Source: Flavobacteriaceae bacterium (GTDB lineage: Bacteria > Bacteroidota > Bacteroidia > Flavobacteriales > Flavobacteriaceae). From it: a stretch of DNA of 64,000 nt. The notes under the pieces were generated by a model. The model saw only the letters and a program-made list of their open reading frames with translations, did not search any database and was not told the origin of the DNA. Positions within the stretch are counted from its first letter, which is position 1. Each line of letters begins with the position of its first letter. The stretch is taken from assembly GCA_029243165.1 (NCBI GenBank), contig JAQWSN010000002.1:18592-82591 (forward strand), written 5' to 3'. Below are positions 52,135 through 60,719 of this stretch, in pieces. The position numbers and the translations under genes are program-made.

Positions 52135-53166
52135 ATGCAACTGTACAACAAATTAAGTGCGAAAGAGCGCGCACAGCTTATCGAAGAGGCTGGTGAAGAC
52201 CGGCTTACGCTCTCCTTTTATCAATATGCCCAAATCGGAAACCCTCAATTTTTTCGTGACTATTTATTCATTCACTGGAACCCTTTGGAAGTACTCGGAA
52301 GGATTTATGTAGCCCAAGAAGGAATCAACGCTCAATTGTCTGTTCCTGCCAAAAATTTTGGTTTGTTCAAAGCACAAATTGACAGCATTTCTTTTTTAGA
52401 AAATGTTCGTCTGAATATTGCTGTAGAACAAGACAATAAATCCTTTTTAAAACTTACAATTAAAGTTCGGGATAAAATTGTAGCCGATGGACTGGAGGAT
52501 CAATCTTTTGATGTAACCCAAAAAGGCAAACATGTCAATGCGGTTGAATTTAACAGCTTACTTGATGATGAAAACACGATTTGTGTAGACATGCGCAATC
52601 ATTACGAAAGTGAGATTGGACATTTTCAAAAAGCAGTTACCCCAGACGTAGATACTTTTAGAGAATCGTTACCCATTATTGAAAAAGACCTAGGGGCACA
52701 CAAAGAAGATAAAAATCTTTTGATGTATTGTACCGGAGGGATACGTTGCGAAAAAGCAAGTGCCTATTTTAAACACAAAGGATTCCAAAAGGTGTACCAG
52801 CTAGAAGGCGGTATCATAGAATACGCCCGTCAGGTAAAAACTCTAGGGATTGAAAACAAGTTCGTAGGAAAGAATTTTGTCTTTGACGAACGTCGTGGAG
52901 AACGTATTTCAGATGAAATCATAGCTCAATGTCATCAATGTGGTGCTCCCTGTGATACTCATGTGAATTGTATTAATGAGGCGTGTCATTTGTTGTTCAT
53001 TCAATGTGAGTCTTGTCAAGAAAAAATGGATCAATGTTGTTCAGCGGACTGTCAGGAAGTCATAGGATTACCAGAGGAAATGCAGCGAGAACTCAGAAAA
53101 GGAACGCATAACAGCAATAAAATCTTTAAAAAGGGGCGCTCAGAAGTCTTAAAATTTAAACACTAA
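52135..53166 (+). CDS. trhO: tRNA uridine(34) hydroxylase TrhO (rhodanese domain)
   Basis: YceA-type protein that adds a hydroxyl group to wobble U34 of some tRNAs using O2. The N-terminal acylphosphatase-like domain (about 1-125) is followed by a rhodanese domain (about 130-230) with the active-site Cys in MYCTGGIRCEKA, and a C-terminal Cys/His-rich tail (CHQCGAPCDTHVNCINEACHLLF, about 255-280). Length is 343, and the block order is normal for the family. It has its own promoter. Confidence 0.9.
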   Translation: MQLYNKLSAKERAQLIEEAGEDRLTLSFYQYAQIGNPQFFRDYLFIHWNPLEVLGRIYVAQEGINAQLSVPAKNFGLFKAQIDSISFLENVRLNIAVEQDNKSFLKLTIKVRDKIVADGLEDQSFDVTQKGKHVNAVEFNSLLDDENTICVDMRNHYESEIGHFQKAVTPDVDTFRESLPIIEKDLGAHKEDKNLLMYCTGGIRCEKASAYFKHKGFQKVYQLEGGIIEYARQVKTLGIENKFVGKNFVFDERRGERISDEIIAQCHQCGAPCDTHVNCINEACHLLFIQCESCQEKMDQCCSADCQEVIGLPEEMQRELRKGTHNSNKIFKKGRSEVLKFKH

Positions 53167-53229
53167 TTTAAGATTTTATTATTCAGGGATTCATCCAAAT
53201 CACTGTATCTTTAAGGTCAAATTAATTTG

Positions 53230-54390
53230 ATGAGTTGTTCCAATTGCGCTAACGGAAGTAAGGGTACCCCAAGGGGGTGCAAAAGCAATGGAACTTGCGG
53301 AAGTGATAGCTGCAACAAACTTACGGTTTTCGATTGGCTGGAAAACATGCAACTTGCAGAGGATCAAGAGGAGTGTCCTTTTGTTGAGGTGCGATTTAAA
53401 AACAGCCGAAAAGAATTTTTTCGTATTCCAAAAGATTTAAAATTACAAGCAGGAAATTTGGTAATTACCAAAGCAGACTCAGGCTATGATTTGGGTAGGA
53501 TTACATTAGCAGGGCCTTTGGTAGGGATCCAAATGAAACGAAAAAAAATAGAACGTAAAAGTGAAAAAATAGGAGTCCTACTTCGTATTGCAAACACTCA
53601 AGAAATTGATCGGTGGCATGAACTCAGAAACAAAGAAGCCGAGGTTCAAAAAGAAGCAAGAAAGTTGGCGATAGCCTTGCATTTAAATATGAAAATCTCG
53701 GATGTGGAGTATCAAGCTGATGGAAAAAAGGCAACGTTCTATTACACTGCAGAGCAACGCGTTGATTTTCGTCAACTGATTAAAGATATGGCGCAGGCGT
53801 TTTCTATTCGGATTGAAATGCGACAAATTGGTCTTCGACTAGAGGCCTCTCGTTTGGGAGGGATAGGATCATGCGGACGCGAACTGTGTTGTTCCACTTG
53901 GCTAACTGATTTTAGATCGGTCTCATCTGGAGCTGCACGTTACCAGCAGTTATCTTTAAACCCCCAGAAATTGTCAGGGCAATGTGGGCGGCTTAAGTGC
54001 TGCTTAAATTATGAGCTTGATGCCTATCGTTCTGAAATCAAAAAATTTCCAAGACCTGAGGTAAAATTACATACAGAAAAAGGAGTCGGGATTTTTCAGA
54101 AAATGGATATTTTTAAAGGAGTCCTGTGGTATGCATACAAAAATGAATGGATTACATGGCACAAGCTAAGCGTAGCAGCTGTTCATGAGATCATCAAAAA
54201 GAATAAGGAAAATAAACCGGTAGCTTCATTGGAAGATTTTGTTGAGCTTTCAACAAGCAATGAGCCCATTCTGCTTGACAGGGGTGTTGGGCAAGATAGT
54301 TTGTCTCGTTTTGATCAACCTAATAAAAAGAATTCGTTTAGGCGAAGAAAGAAAAAAAACAATCGTAATGGTCCAAAGAAAAAAGTGTAG
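53230..54390 (+). CDS. ricT: PSP1 domain protein, RicT-like
   Basis: Homologue of Bacillus RicT (YaaT), a subunit of a [4Fe-4S]-containing complex that modulates mRNA processing; 386 residues. The PSP1 C-terminal domain (about 120-260) includes RLGGIGSCGRELCCSTWL and SGQCGRLKCCLNYELDAY, with multiple Cys. An extra N-terminal Cys-rich stretch (CSNCANGSKGTPRGCKSNGTCGSDSC, as separate pairs) and a Lys/Asn-rich tail are Bacteroidota features. The start is ATG 53230. A near-consensus box TATCTTTA (53206-53213) lies upstream. It overlaps gldH by 23 bases. Confidence 0.9.
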   Translation: MSCSNCANGSKGTPRGCKSNGTCGSDSCNKLTVFDWLENMQLAEDQEECPFVEVRFKNSRKEFFRIPKDLKLQAGNLVITKADSGYDLGRITLAGPLVGIQMKRKKIERKSEKIGVLLRIANTQEIDRWHELRNKEAEVQKEARKLAIALHLNMKISDVEYQADGKKATFYYTAEQRVDFRQLIKDMAQAFSIRIEMRQIGLRLEASRLGGIGSCGRELCCSTWLTDFRSVSSGAARYQQLSLNPQKLSGQCGRLKCCLNYELDAYRSEIKKFPRPEVKLHTEKGVGIFQKMDIFKGVLWYAYKNEWITWHKLSVAAVHEIIKKNKENKPVASLEDFVELSTSNEPILLDRGVGQDSLSRFDQPNKKNSFRRRKKKNNRNGPKKKV

Positions 54391-54865
54391 TATTCTTCTT
54401 CTGGCTTTGCTTTTCATTGGGTTCAATTCATGCAACCAGGATCAGGAATATGTAAAATACCAAACAGTAGCAAAAGAAGGGATGCATTCAAAGCCGTATG
54501 TATTTGAACTGAAAGATCTATCCACCGATAGTATTCCTCAAAACCTTTTTGTTCGTTTACGAAATGATAACTCTTATGCGTTTTCAAATATTTTTTTGAT
54601 TTGTACGTTAAAATCGGGAGATCAGATCGTACTTCAGGATACCTTAGAATATGCTATGGCTGCACCAGACGGTAGCTGGTTGGGATCCGGTTTTACTGAA
54701 GCTAAGGAAAGTAAACTTTGGTGGAAAGAAGCAGTGGTTTTGCCTAGCGATCCGCAGTTGACCGTTGAGATTTCTCAAGCCATGAGGAACAATGGAGAAG
54801 CTTTAGGAGTATCTTTGCTCAAGGGAATTGTATCCATAGGGGTTAGTATTGAAGCTCAACAGTAG
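54368..54865 (+). CDS. gldH: Gliding motility lipoprotein GldH
   Basis: A 165-residue lipoprotein required for gliding motility in Flavobacterium johnsoniae. The lipobox is FNS-Cys19 and the C-terminal domain has the GldH pattern: QNLFVRLRNDNSYAFSNIFLI, SGDQIVLQDTLEYAMAAPDGSWLGSG and GIVSIGVSIE. The ATG at 54368 is used because a longer frame lies within ricT. It overlaps ricT by 23 bases and ends five bases before the PBP gene, a neighbourhood common in gliding flavobacteria. Confidence 0.85.
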   Translation: MVQRKKCSILLLALLFIGFNSCNQDQEYVKYQTVAKEGMHSKPYVFELKDLSTDSIPQNLFVRLRNDNSYAFSNIFLICTLKSGDQIVLQDTLEYAMAAPDGSWLGSGFTEAKESKLWWKEAVVLPSDPQLTVEISQAMRNNGEALGVSLLKGIVSIGVSIEAQQ

Positions 54866-54870
54866 GGTTT

Positions 54871-57192
54871 ATGGTAAAAAACAAAAAAATAAAAAAAGAG
54901 CCTTTTAAAAAATACATCCAGTGGATGTGGCGCTTATTTTTCTTGGGAATTTTAGGAATAGGGATTCTTTTTGGGGGAGCAGCATTGGAATGGTATGGAC
55001 CCATGCCGGATCTTCAACAACTCGAAAACCCGAGAACAAATTTAGCAACCCAAATTATTTCATCCGATGGGGTAATCCTTGGAAAGTATTATTTGGATGA
55101 CAATAGAACTCCAATTACTTATGATGAACTTCCCCAAAACATGGTTCAGGCGTTAATTGCTACGGAGGACGAGCGTTTTTATGATCATGCAGGAATAGAT
55201 TGGAAGGGAACGCTGAGAGCGTTTGCTTATTTGGGAAAACGCGGAGGTGCCAGTACGATTACGCAACAATTGGCTCGTCAAATTTTTGTTGGGGTACGTT
55301 CTCGTAATAAATTTAAAGCCGTGCTTCAGAAAGCTCAAGAATGGGTTATTGCTGTCCAGTTAGAGCAACGCTACACCAAAAATGAAATCCTGTCTTTGTA
55401 CTTAAACAAGTATGATTTTGGCTATCAGGCTGACGGGGTCCGATCAGCGGCGAAAATCTTTTTTAATAAAACGCCTCAGCGCTTGAGCATAGAGGAATCT
55501 GCAACCTTAGTTGGAATGCTGAAAAACTCGTCTCTTTACAATCCCATTCGCAGGCCTGAAAGGGTAAAGGAAAGGCGAAATATTGTGTTTCAACAAATGG
55601 TTCGTAATGAATTAATTACTGAAAAAGAAAAAGACTCCCTTTCACAACTTCCAATACGCATTACCTACACTCCAGAGTCTCACAGAGAAGGATTAGCAAC
55701 GTACTTTAGGGCGTATCTCAAAGAGTTTATGGACAACTGGATTGCAAAAAATCCAAAGCCCGATGGAACCAAGCATTCTCTTTACCGAGATGGGCTTCGA
55801 ATTTTTACGACAATAGATTCTCGAATGCAAGCCATGGGAGAATCAGCCGTTGAGGCGCATATGAAAAATCTTCAAAAAGAGTTTTTCAAACAAAACAGCA
55901 AAAGAGCAAATCCTACAGCACCTTTTTTAGATTTGCGTTCGGGTGAAATTGATACACTTATGGAGCGGACGGCTTACCGAACCGAACGTTGGAGAAAAAT
56001 GAAACTAGCAGGGATAGAAGAATCAGAAATTTTGGCTTCATTTTACGAAAAGGTGCCGATGCGAGTTTTTAGTTGGCAAGGAGAACGAGATACTATTATG
56101 ACTCCAATGGATTCTATTCGGTATTACAAACACTTTCTTAGAGCTTCATTAATGTCTATGGAGCCTCAATCTGGACACGTAAAAACATGGGTTGGCGGAT
56201 TCAATTACAAACATTTTCAATACGATCAGGTAAAACAAGGAAGACGACAAATTGGGTCTACATTTAAACCTTTTTTGTATGCAACTGCAATCGACCAACT
56301 TAAATTATCTCCTTGCGATTCACTTCCAGATGCACTTTATTGTATCGAACCCATGAAGCATGGAAATATGGATGCATGGTGTCCAAAAAACTCGGGAGAC
56401 AAATACGGACGTACGCGAACCTTAAAAAATGCACTGGCCAATTCTGTAAATACAGTCAGTGCACGGATCATGGATTTGGTAGGCCCCCGTCCAGTGATCA
56501 ATCTTGCCCGAAAAATGGGAATTACTTCCAATCTGCCGGCCGTTCCATCCATTGCTCTTGGGACTCCAGATATTAGTTTATTCGAAATGGTAGGGGCATA
56601 CAGTACGTTTGCTAATCAAGGAATTTATGTAAAGCCAGTAGTGATTACCCGTATTGAGGACAAGAATGGGAGGGCTCTTTTTGAAGTAGTTCCTGAAACA
56701 CAAGATGTATTGAGTGAAGAAGCGGCCTATGTTACGGTAAATCTTTTACAGGGTGTTACTAAGGCAGGTTCAGGAGCTCGGTTACGCCACGCAGGTCTTG
56801 AAAAAACCAGCTATGTCTATGAAAAAGTCATAACGGGATACCCTTATGTTTTTGAAAATCCGATTGCTGGAAAGACAGGAACAACGCAAAACCAAAGTGA
56901 TGGATGGTTTATGGGGATGGTTCCTAATTTAGCTACGGGTGTTTGGGTTGGAGGTGAAGATCGCGCCGTTCATTTTAAAGATATTGCTTTTGGCCAAGGA
57001 GCTACAATGGCACTTCCGATTTGGGCAGTTTACATGAAGCAATTGTATGAAGATCCAAATTTGGGAATTTCATTGGAAGATTTCACTGCCCCTGAAACAC
57101 TTACAATTGCAATCGAATGTGAGGAGTTGGATGAGGAAGGGGAGGTAAAAAAATCCAAGCCCAAAGCGGATTTAGATGCACTAGGGTTTTAG
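54871..57192 (+). CDS. Class A penicillin-binding protein (PBP1A type)
   Basis: Bifunctional peptidoglycan glycosyltransferase/transpeptidase, 773 residues. One N-terminal membrane helix (about 16-38) is followed by a GT51 domain (about 70-240, ATEDERFYDHAGIDWKG with the catalytic Glu) and a transpeptidase domain (about 410-730). The SxxK motif is GSTFKPF (about 461-467), SVN is in ANSVNTVS, and KTG is in AGKTGTTQN (about 666-672), so all three are present. A Glu/Lys-rich tail follows. It lies directly after gldH and is convergent with queD. Confidence 0.94.
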   Translation: MVKNKKIKKEPFKKYIQWMWRLFFLGILGIGILFGGAALEWYGPMPDLQQLENPRTNLATQIISSDGVILGKYYLDDNRTPITYDELPQNMVQALIATEDERFYDHAGIDWKGTLRAFAYLGKRGGASTITQQLARQIFVGVRSRNKFKAVLQKAQEWVIAVQLEQRYTKNEILSLYLNKYDFGYQADGVRSAAKIFFNKTPQRLSIEESATLVGMLKNSSLYNPIRRPERVKERRNIVFQQMVRNELITEKEKDSLSQLPIRITYTPESHREGLATYFRAYLKEFMDNWIAKNPKPDGTKHSLYRDGLRIFTTIDSRMQAMGESAVEAHMKNLQKEFFKQNSKRANPTAPFLDLRSGEIDTLMERTAYRTERWRKMKLAGIEESEILASFYEKVPMRVFSWQGERDTIMTPMDSIRYYKHFLRASLMSMEPQSGHVKTWVGGFNYKHFQYDQVKQGRRQIGSTFKPFLYATAIDQLKLSPCDSLPDALYCIEPMKHGNMDAWCPKNSGDKYGRTRTLKNALANSVNTVSARIMDLVGPRPVINLARKMGITSNLPAVPSIALGTPDISLFEMVGAYSTFANQGIYVKPVVITRIEDKNGRALFEVVPETQDVLSEEAAYVTVNLLQGVTKAGSGARLRHAGLEKTSYVYEKVITGYPYVFENPIAGKTGTTQNQSDGWFMGMVPNLATGVWVGGEDRAVHFKDIAFGQGATMALPIWAVYMKQLYEDPNLGISLEDFTAPETLTIAIECEELDEEGEVKKSKPKADLDALGF

Positions 57193-57645
57193 TTATTGAT
57201 CAGAAGCGTACCATTCTGCATAGCAGGTTTCCGTTTCTCTAAGAATAAGGTGGTGTAACTGTAAGTGAGAAGGAAGGGCAGCACTTATTTTTTCGGCAAA
57301 ATCAATCACCATCATTTCACTTGTCGGTTGGTAATTTACGCGGAGAATTTTGTGTCCTCTCTTTTCCATGCTATCGGCTAAATCTTTGTGGGGAGAATCT
57401 ACATTTAATACCGTTGCATGATCAAAAGGTTTAACAACAAGTGTATTAACAATTTTTTTCAAATCACTGAAATCCATAACCATTCCATACTTTACATGAG
57501 ATTGATCTTGAATGGGATGTCCAATTACAGTAACGGAAAGCTTGTAACTATGTCCATGAACATTTTTACACAAACCGTCATAACCGTAAAGAGCATGACC
57601 AGTTTCAAATTTAAATTCTTTAGTTATGCGAATTGTTTTTCCCAT
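57193..57645 (-). CDS. queD: 6-carboxytetrahydropterin synthase
   Basis: QueD-type enzyme in queuosine (or related pterin) synthesis. The 150-residue protein has the zinc-binding His in FETGHALYG (His17) and CKNVHGHSY with the catalytic Cys and two His ligands (about 27-35). GMVMDFSDLKKIV, FDHATVLN and ILRETETCYAEW are the further family blocks. It forms an operon with the enoyl-CoA hydratase gene upstream on the same strand (five-base gap). Confidence 0.92.
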   Translation of the reverse strand: MGKTIRITKEFKFETGHALYGYDGLCKNVHGHSYKLSVTVIGHPIQDQSHVKYGMVMDFSDLKKIVNTLVVKPFDHATVLNVDSPHKDLADSMEKRGHKILRVNYQPTSEMMVIDFAEKISAALPSHLQLHHLILRETETCYAEWYASDQ

Positions 57646-57650
57646 CAGTA

Positions 57651-58397
57651 TTACAGTTTATTAAGAAGGTCTTGAGTTGCTTTTTCTAGGGCCAGTTTCG
57701 CTGTGATTTCTGCATTTTTTGGAAGTAAATCAACCCAATGATCGGTTTCTTTCCAATGGAGTTTTCTCAGTGTAGCATTTGCTTTTTCGGGATATTGTGC
57801 GAGGCGGCTTGCGATTTCATTGACTTTAAAGTTGAGTTCCTCCTCTGTTTTACAAAGTGTAGTAAATAATCCTTTTTGCTCTCCCCATTGGGCAGATTTC
57901 CATTCGTGAGCATTGAGCGATAATTGTGAGAAGGCAGTTGTCCCTATTTTACGTGATACAGCGGGTTCAATAACATAAGGCCCGATACCGATGGACAATT
58001 CAGAAAGCTTGATTAGGGCTTGATCAAGCGCAATGGCATAATCACAAGCGGCGACAAGACCCACGGCACCTCCAACCACCTTTCCCTGAACCCTAACAAC
58101 TACGAATTTATTTAGTAAACGAATGCTGTTGATGAGGTTTGCGAAGCCCATGAAAAATTCTTTTGCCTGATCAAAACGTTTCAATTCTTTCATTTCAGAA
58201 AGCGAGGCTCCTCCACTGAAAGCTCGAGTTCCTGAACTTTGAATAACGATGGTTTTTACAGCATCGTTTTTTGACAACTTCCCTAGGCGAACATCTAATT
58301 CTTTTAAGAGGGCTGAAGGCAATGAATTGCCTGCTGGATGACTAAATTCAAGATATCCAATAGAATCTTTTTCAAAATGATTGACGGTTGCATTCAT
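57651..58397 (-). CDS. Enoyl-CoA hydratase/isomerase family protein
   Basis: A 248-residue crotonase-fold protein. The oxyanion-hole regions are RAFSGGASLSEMKEL (about 52-66) and GKVVGGAVGLVAACDYAIA (about 104-122), and IKLSELSIGIGPYVIEPAV is the next block. The usual second catalytic Glu is in ELSIGIGPYV-type position, but its substrate cannot be told. It may act on a short or branched acyl-CoA. It sits between queD and the GNAT gene in one direction of transcription. Confidence 0.88.
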   Translation of the reverse strand: MNATVNHFEKDSIGYLEFSHPAGNSLPSALLKELDVRLGKLSKNDAVKTIVIQSSGTRAFSGGASLSEMKELKRFDQAKEFFMGFANLINSIRLLNKFVVVRVQGKVVGGAVGLVAACDYAIALDQALIKLSELSIGIGPYVIEPAVSRKIGTTAFSQLSLNAHEWKSAQWGEQKGLFTTLCKTEEELNFKVNEIASRLAQYPEKANATLRKLHWKETDHWVDLLPKNAEITAKLALEKATQDLLNKL

Positions 58398-58418
58398 AGA
58401 AGGTGTAAAAATAGTGAA

Positions 58419-58928
58419 CTAAATCCTTTTTAGTACTTTTTCAAAGCAGTGAAAGGGATCTTGACTTTGATTGACGAAATAAACATCACCCAGATTTTTG
58501 TATCCTCTGGCCTCATAAAAGCGAATATTTCTAGGATTTTGGCTGAAGGTATCAAGCCGAATGGACTCTATGTCATTCTGTAAAGCAAAGCGCTCGACAA
58601 AATCCATAAGCTTACGTGCAATTCCTTGTTTTTGACTCTCAGGATGTACAGCTAGACGATGAACATACAAATTTTGATCATCTTGAGTCAGCCACTCAAT
58701 TTGATTGTACAAGGGGTCTTTTTCTTTTGAAAACATGATACACCCTAAAATTTCATTCTTTTTTTCATAGACGTACAAAGCCTCTTCTTCAATGTCTTTT
58801 TTAAAGACAGCAAGGCTTGGGTAATCTTGGTTCCACTGAAAAATTTCTTGCTCGATAAGATGTTGTGTACAAGCTTCTGTAATGTTTTTTATCAGAAGTA
58901 GATCATTTTTGAGTGCTTTTCGGATCAT
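58419..58928 (-). CDS. GNAT family N-acetyltransferase
   Basis: A 169-residue N-acetyltransferase. The acetyl-CoA loop is in VHRLAVHPESQKQGIARKLMDFVERF (Q/R-x-x-G-x-A, near residues 98-106) and RFYEARGYKNLGDVYFV is the C-terminal beta-strand block. The N terminus (IRKALKNDLLLIKNITEACTQHLIEQ) is typical of the fold. The substrate is unknown. It is the first gene of the run down to queD and has a promoter of its own, divergent from the USP gene. Confidence 0.86.
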   Translation of the reverse strand: MIRKALKNDLLLIKNITEACTQHLIEQEIFQWNQDYPSLAVFKKDIEEEALYVYEKKNEILGCIMFSKEKDPLYNQIEWLTQDDQNLYVHRLAVHPESQKQGIARKLMDFVERFALQNDIESIRLDTFSQNPRNIRFYEARGYKNLGDVYFVNQSQDPFHCFEKVLKRI

Positions 58929-58941
58929 TTAATTTTTTCAT

Positions 58942-58949
58942 CAAAAATA
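58942..58949 (-). promoter_or_regulatory. Promoter -7 box of the GNAT gene (TATTTTTG)
   Basis: Exact TAnnTTTG on the reverse strand, 13 bases before the start at 58928. Confidence 0.5.
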
Positions 58950-58971
58950 AGTGTTGTAATATTAGAGTTAG

Positions 58972-58979
58972 TAATTTTG
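58972..58979 (+). promoter_or_regulatory. Promoter -7 box of the universal stress protein gene (TAATTTTG)
   Basis: Exact TAnnTTTG, 13 bases before the start at 58993, divergent to the GNAT promoter. Confidence 0.5.
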
Positions 58980-58992
58980 TAAAAATAATTCG

Positions 58993-59787
58993 ATGCGAAA
59001 CATACTAGTCCCACTGGGTACCTCAAAACATGCAGAAAGCACTTTGGCTTATGCACTTGAATTTGCAAATCATTTTAAAAGTACCGTTTACGTAATTGAT
59101 GCCTATCCTGCGCATTCGACCAAAGCCACGTTGACAAATGTTAATGCGCGTTTGGAAGAAGATAACATAAAACGAATCAAAGCTTTAGTGTCCCGGGTGT
59201 CTTCAAAAGAAAATCAGATTAAGATTGTCAGTAGCGAGCGTGATTTGATCGGTACAATAAAAAATTTAGATCAAAAAATTGGATTGGATTTAATTGTTAC
59301 TGCGCCTGTAAATAATGAAATTAACGACGAAGTATTTCTTGGAAGGATTGCAGGGAGTGTAATCAAACGAACGGATACTCCTGTTTTGGTTGCTCCCTTG
59401 GAAAAATCATTCAGTCCACCTTTGCGAATGCTTTTGGCCTTTAAAACAGGAGAGGTTAAAGCATCTAGTACTTTAAAGCCGTTGATCAGGATACAAGATG
59501 AGTTTACTTCAAAATTGAAACTACTTTTAGTCAAAGTCCCTGGATTTGCAAATCGGAATCATCAGCTTAACGATGAACTTATGCAACGTTCGGAACAACT
59601 ACTTTATTCTGAGAATGCAACCGTTTACCAAGGTGTTTTGGAACATTTTCAGGCGAATCAACCCGACTTACTTATTGCTTTTAAACGCGAAAGAGGATTT
59701 TTTGAAAAGCTCTGGGAGCCCGATTTGATTTATAAAAAAGATTTCTACTGTACTGTGCCCTTGCTAGTGCTGAAAAACAAGAATTAG
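58993..59787 (+). CDS. Universal stress protein family protein
   Basis: A 264-residue protein with a UspA-like first half (RNILVPLGTSKHAESTLAYALEFA, residues 2-25) ending in GRIAGSVIKRTDTPVLVAP (about 117-135), which resembles the nucleotide-binding G-x2-G-x9-G-S/T loop but is incomplete. The second half is a diverged Usp-like domain (LLVKVPGFANRNH and FFEKLWEPDL regions). Function is unknown; stress or dormancy roles are typical. It is followed 11 bases later by the LpxR-like gene. Confidence 0.82.
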   Translation: MRNILVPLGTSKHAESTLAYALEFANHFKSTVYVIDAYPAHSTKATLTNVNARLEEDNIKRIKALVSRVSSKENQIKIVSSERDLIGTIKNLDQKIGLDLIVTAPVNNEINDEVFLGRIAGSVIKRTDTPVLVAPLEKSFSPPLRMLLAFKTGEVKASSTLKPLIRIQDEFTSKLKLLLVKVPGFANRNHQLNDELMQRSEQLLYSENATVYQGVLEHFQANQPDLLIAFKRERGFFEKLWEPDLIYKKDFYCTVPLLVLKNKN

Positions 59788-59793
59788 GGAGGA
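59786..59793 (+). promoter_or_regulatory. Strong Shine-Dalgarno site (AGGGAGGA) deciding a TTG start
   Basis: GGAGG five bases plus spacer before TTG 59799. Most genes here have no such site, so it stands out and supports the TTG start of the LpxR-like gene. It overlaps the USP stop codon. Confidence 0.55.
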
Positions 59794-59798
59794 TTCAA

Positions 59799-60704
59799 TT
59801 GATATCAAGAACACTTTATTTTGCCTGGATTGCGTTACTTAGTTTTTCTGCCCAAAGTCAACAGTATGCCACATTGAGTGTAGACAATGATCTTTATTTT
59901 GGAATCGATCGGTATTACAGCAGTGGCCTTTTTTTAAAATACGGCAAGCTGAAAAAAAAGCCAAAGGATTCACTTGACTCCTGGCAATACGTTTCACAGC
60001 ATTGGACCCTTGGTCAAGAAATAAACACGCCTTCTTTTCGATTCACTTCTGACTTAAGTAGAATGGATTATCCCTACAATGGATGGCTTTTTTTGGGTTT
60101 TCAAAAAGAATATTTTAAGCATTTGGATTTTGGATACGGCTGGGGGGTTCAATTGGGGACTACCGGTGCAAATGAGAGCCTAGCAAAATTTTTTCAAAAC
60201 ACCTATCACATTTATGTTCTTAAATTAGAACCACTAACCTGGGCATACTCAATTCCGCAAGCAGTTCATTTTAACGTAGAGATTGCCTCTTTTTTGGGGA
60301 AAGAAGTAAAAGGAAGATTAAAATGGGTTCAGGAGAATAGAGCAGCTCTAGGAACCTTTCGGACTCAGCTGAGTACGCGTTTTGGATTGCAGTGGGGAAC
60401 CCTTCCAGGACTTCCTTTTTTCGGTCAACGATTGGAGGATTTGACGGATGGAGTTGCTTTTTTTTTAGGAACTCAATTGACATTCAACATTAGCGATTAT
60501 TCATTGAGCGGCAGTCTTTTCCGTTCAAATTCTCCTTTTGATTTTGAATTAGAACGTTTTCATGGGGTGTTGCAAGGAGGAATTATGCTTTACCGATCGA
60601 ATTGGCGAACCAAGCTTATTTACAATTACTCATCAGCTTTGATTACAACTCAAAGAATAAAGTACCATCCTTATTTGAATATTAGTTTAAGTAGAGTATT
60701 TTAG
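59799..60704 (+). CDS. LpxR-like outer membrane lipid A deacylase (DUF2219)
   Basis: A 301-residue protein with a signal peptide (about 1-20, LLSFSAQS-Q) and the LpxR beta-barrel pattern (DUF2219). The N-terminal VDNDLYFGIDRYYSSGLFLKYG fits the conserved E/D-N-D...G-x-D-x-x-Y-T/S-x-G block, whose Asn-Asp pair is catalytic in LpxR. Alternating aromatic strands continue to the terminal LSRVF (C-terminal Phe typical of outer membrane barrels). LpxR removes the 3'-acyloxyacyl chain of lipid A. Activity here is not shown. It starts with TTG behind a strong ribosome-binding site. Confidence 0.8.
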   Translation: MISRTLYFAWIALLSFSAQSQQYATLSVDNDLYFGIDRYYSSGLFLKYGKLKKKPKDSLDSWQYVSQHWTLGQEINTPSFRFTSDLSRMDYPYNGWLFLGFQKEYFKHLDFGYGWGVQLGTTGANESLAKFFQNTYHIYVLKLEPLTWAYSIPQAVHFNVEIASFLGKEVKGRLKWVQENRAALGTFRTQLSTRFGLQWGTLPGLPFFGQRLEDLTDGVAFFLGTQLTFNISDYSLSGSLFRSNSPFDFELERFHGVLQGGIMLYRSNWRTKLIYNYSSALITTQRIKYHPYLNISLSRVF

Positions 60705-60719
60705 TAAAAACAACAAATC

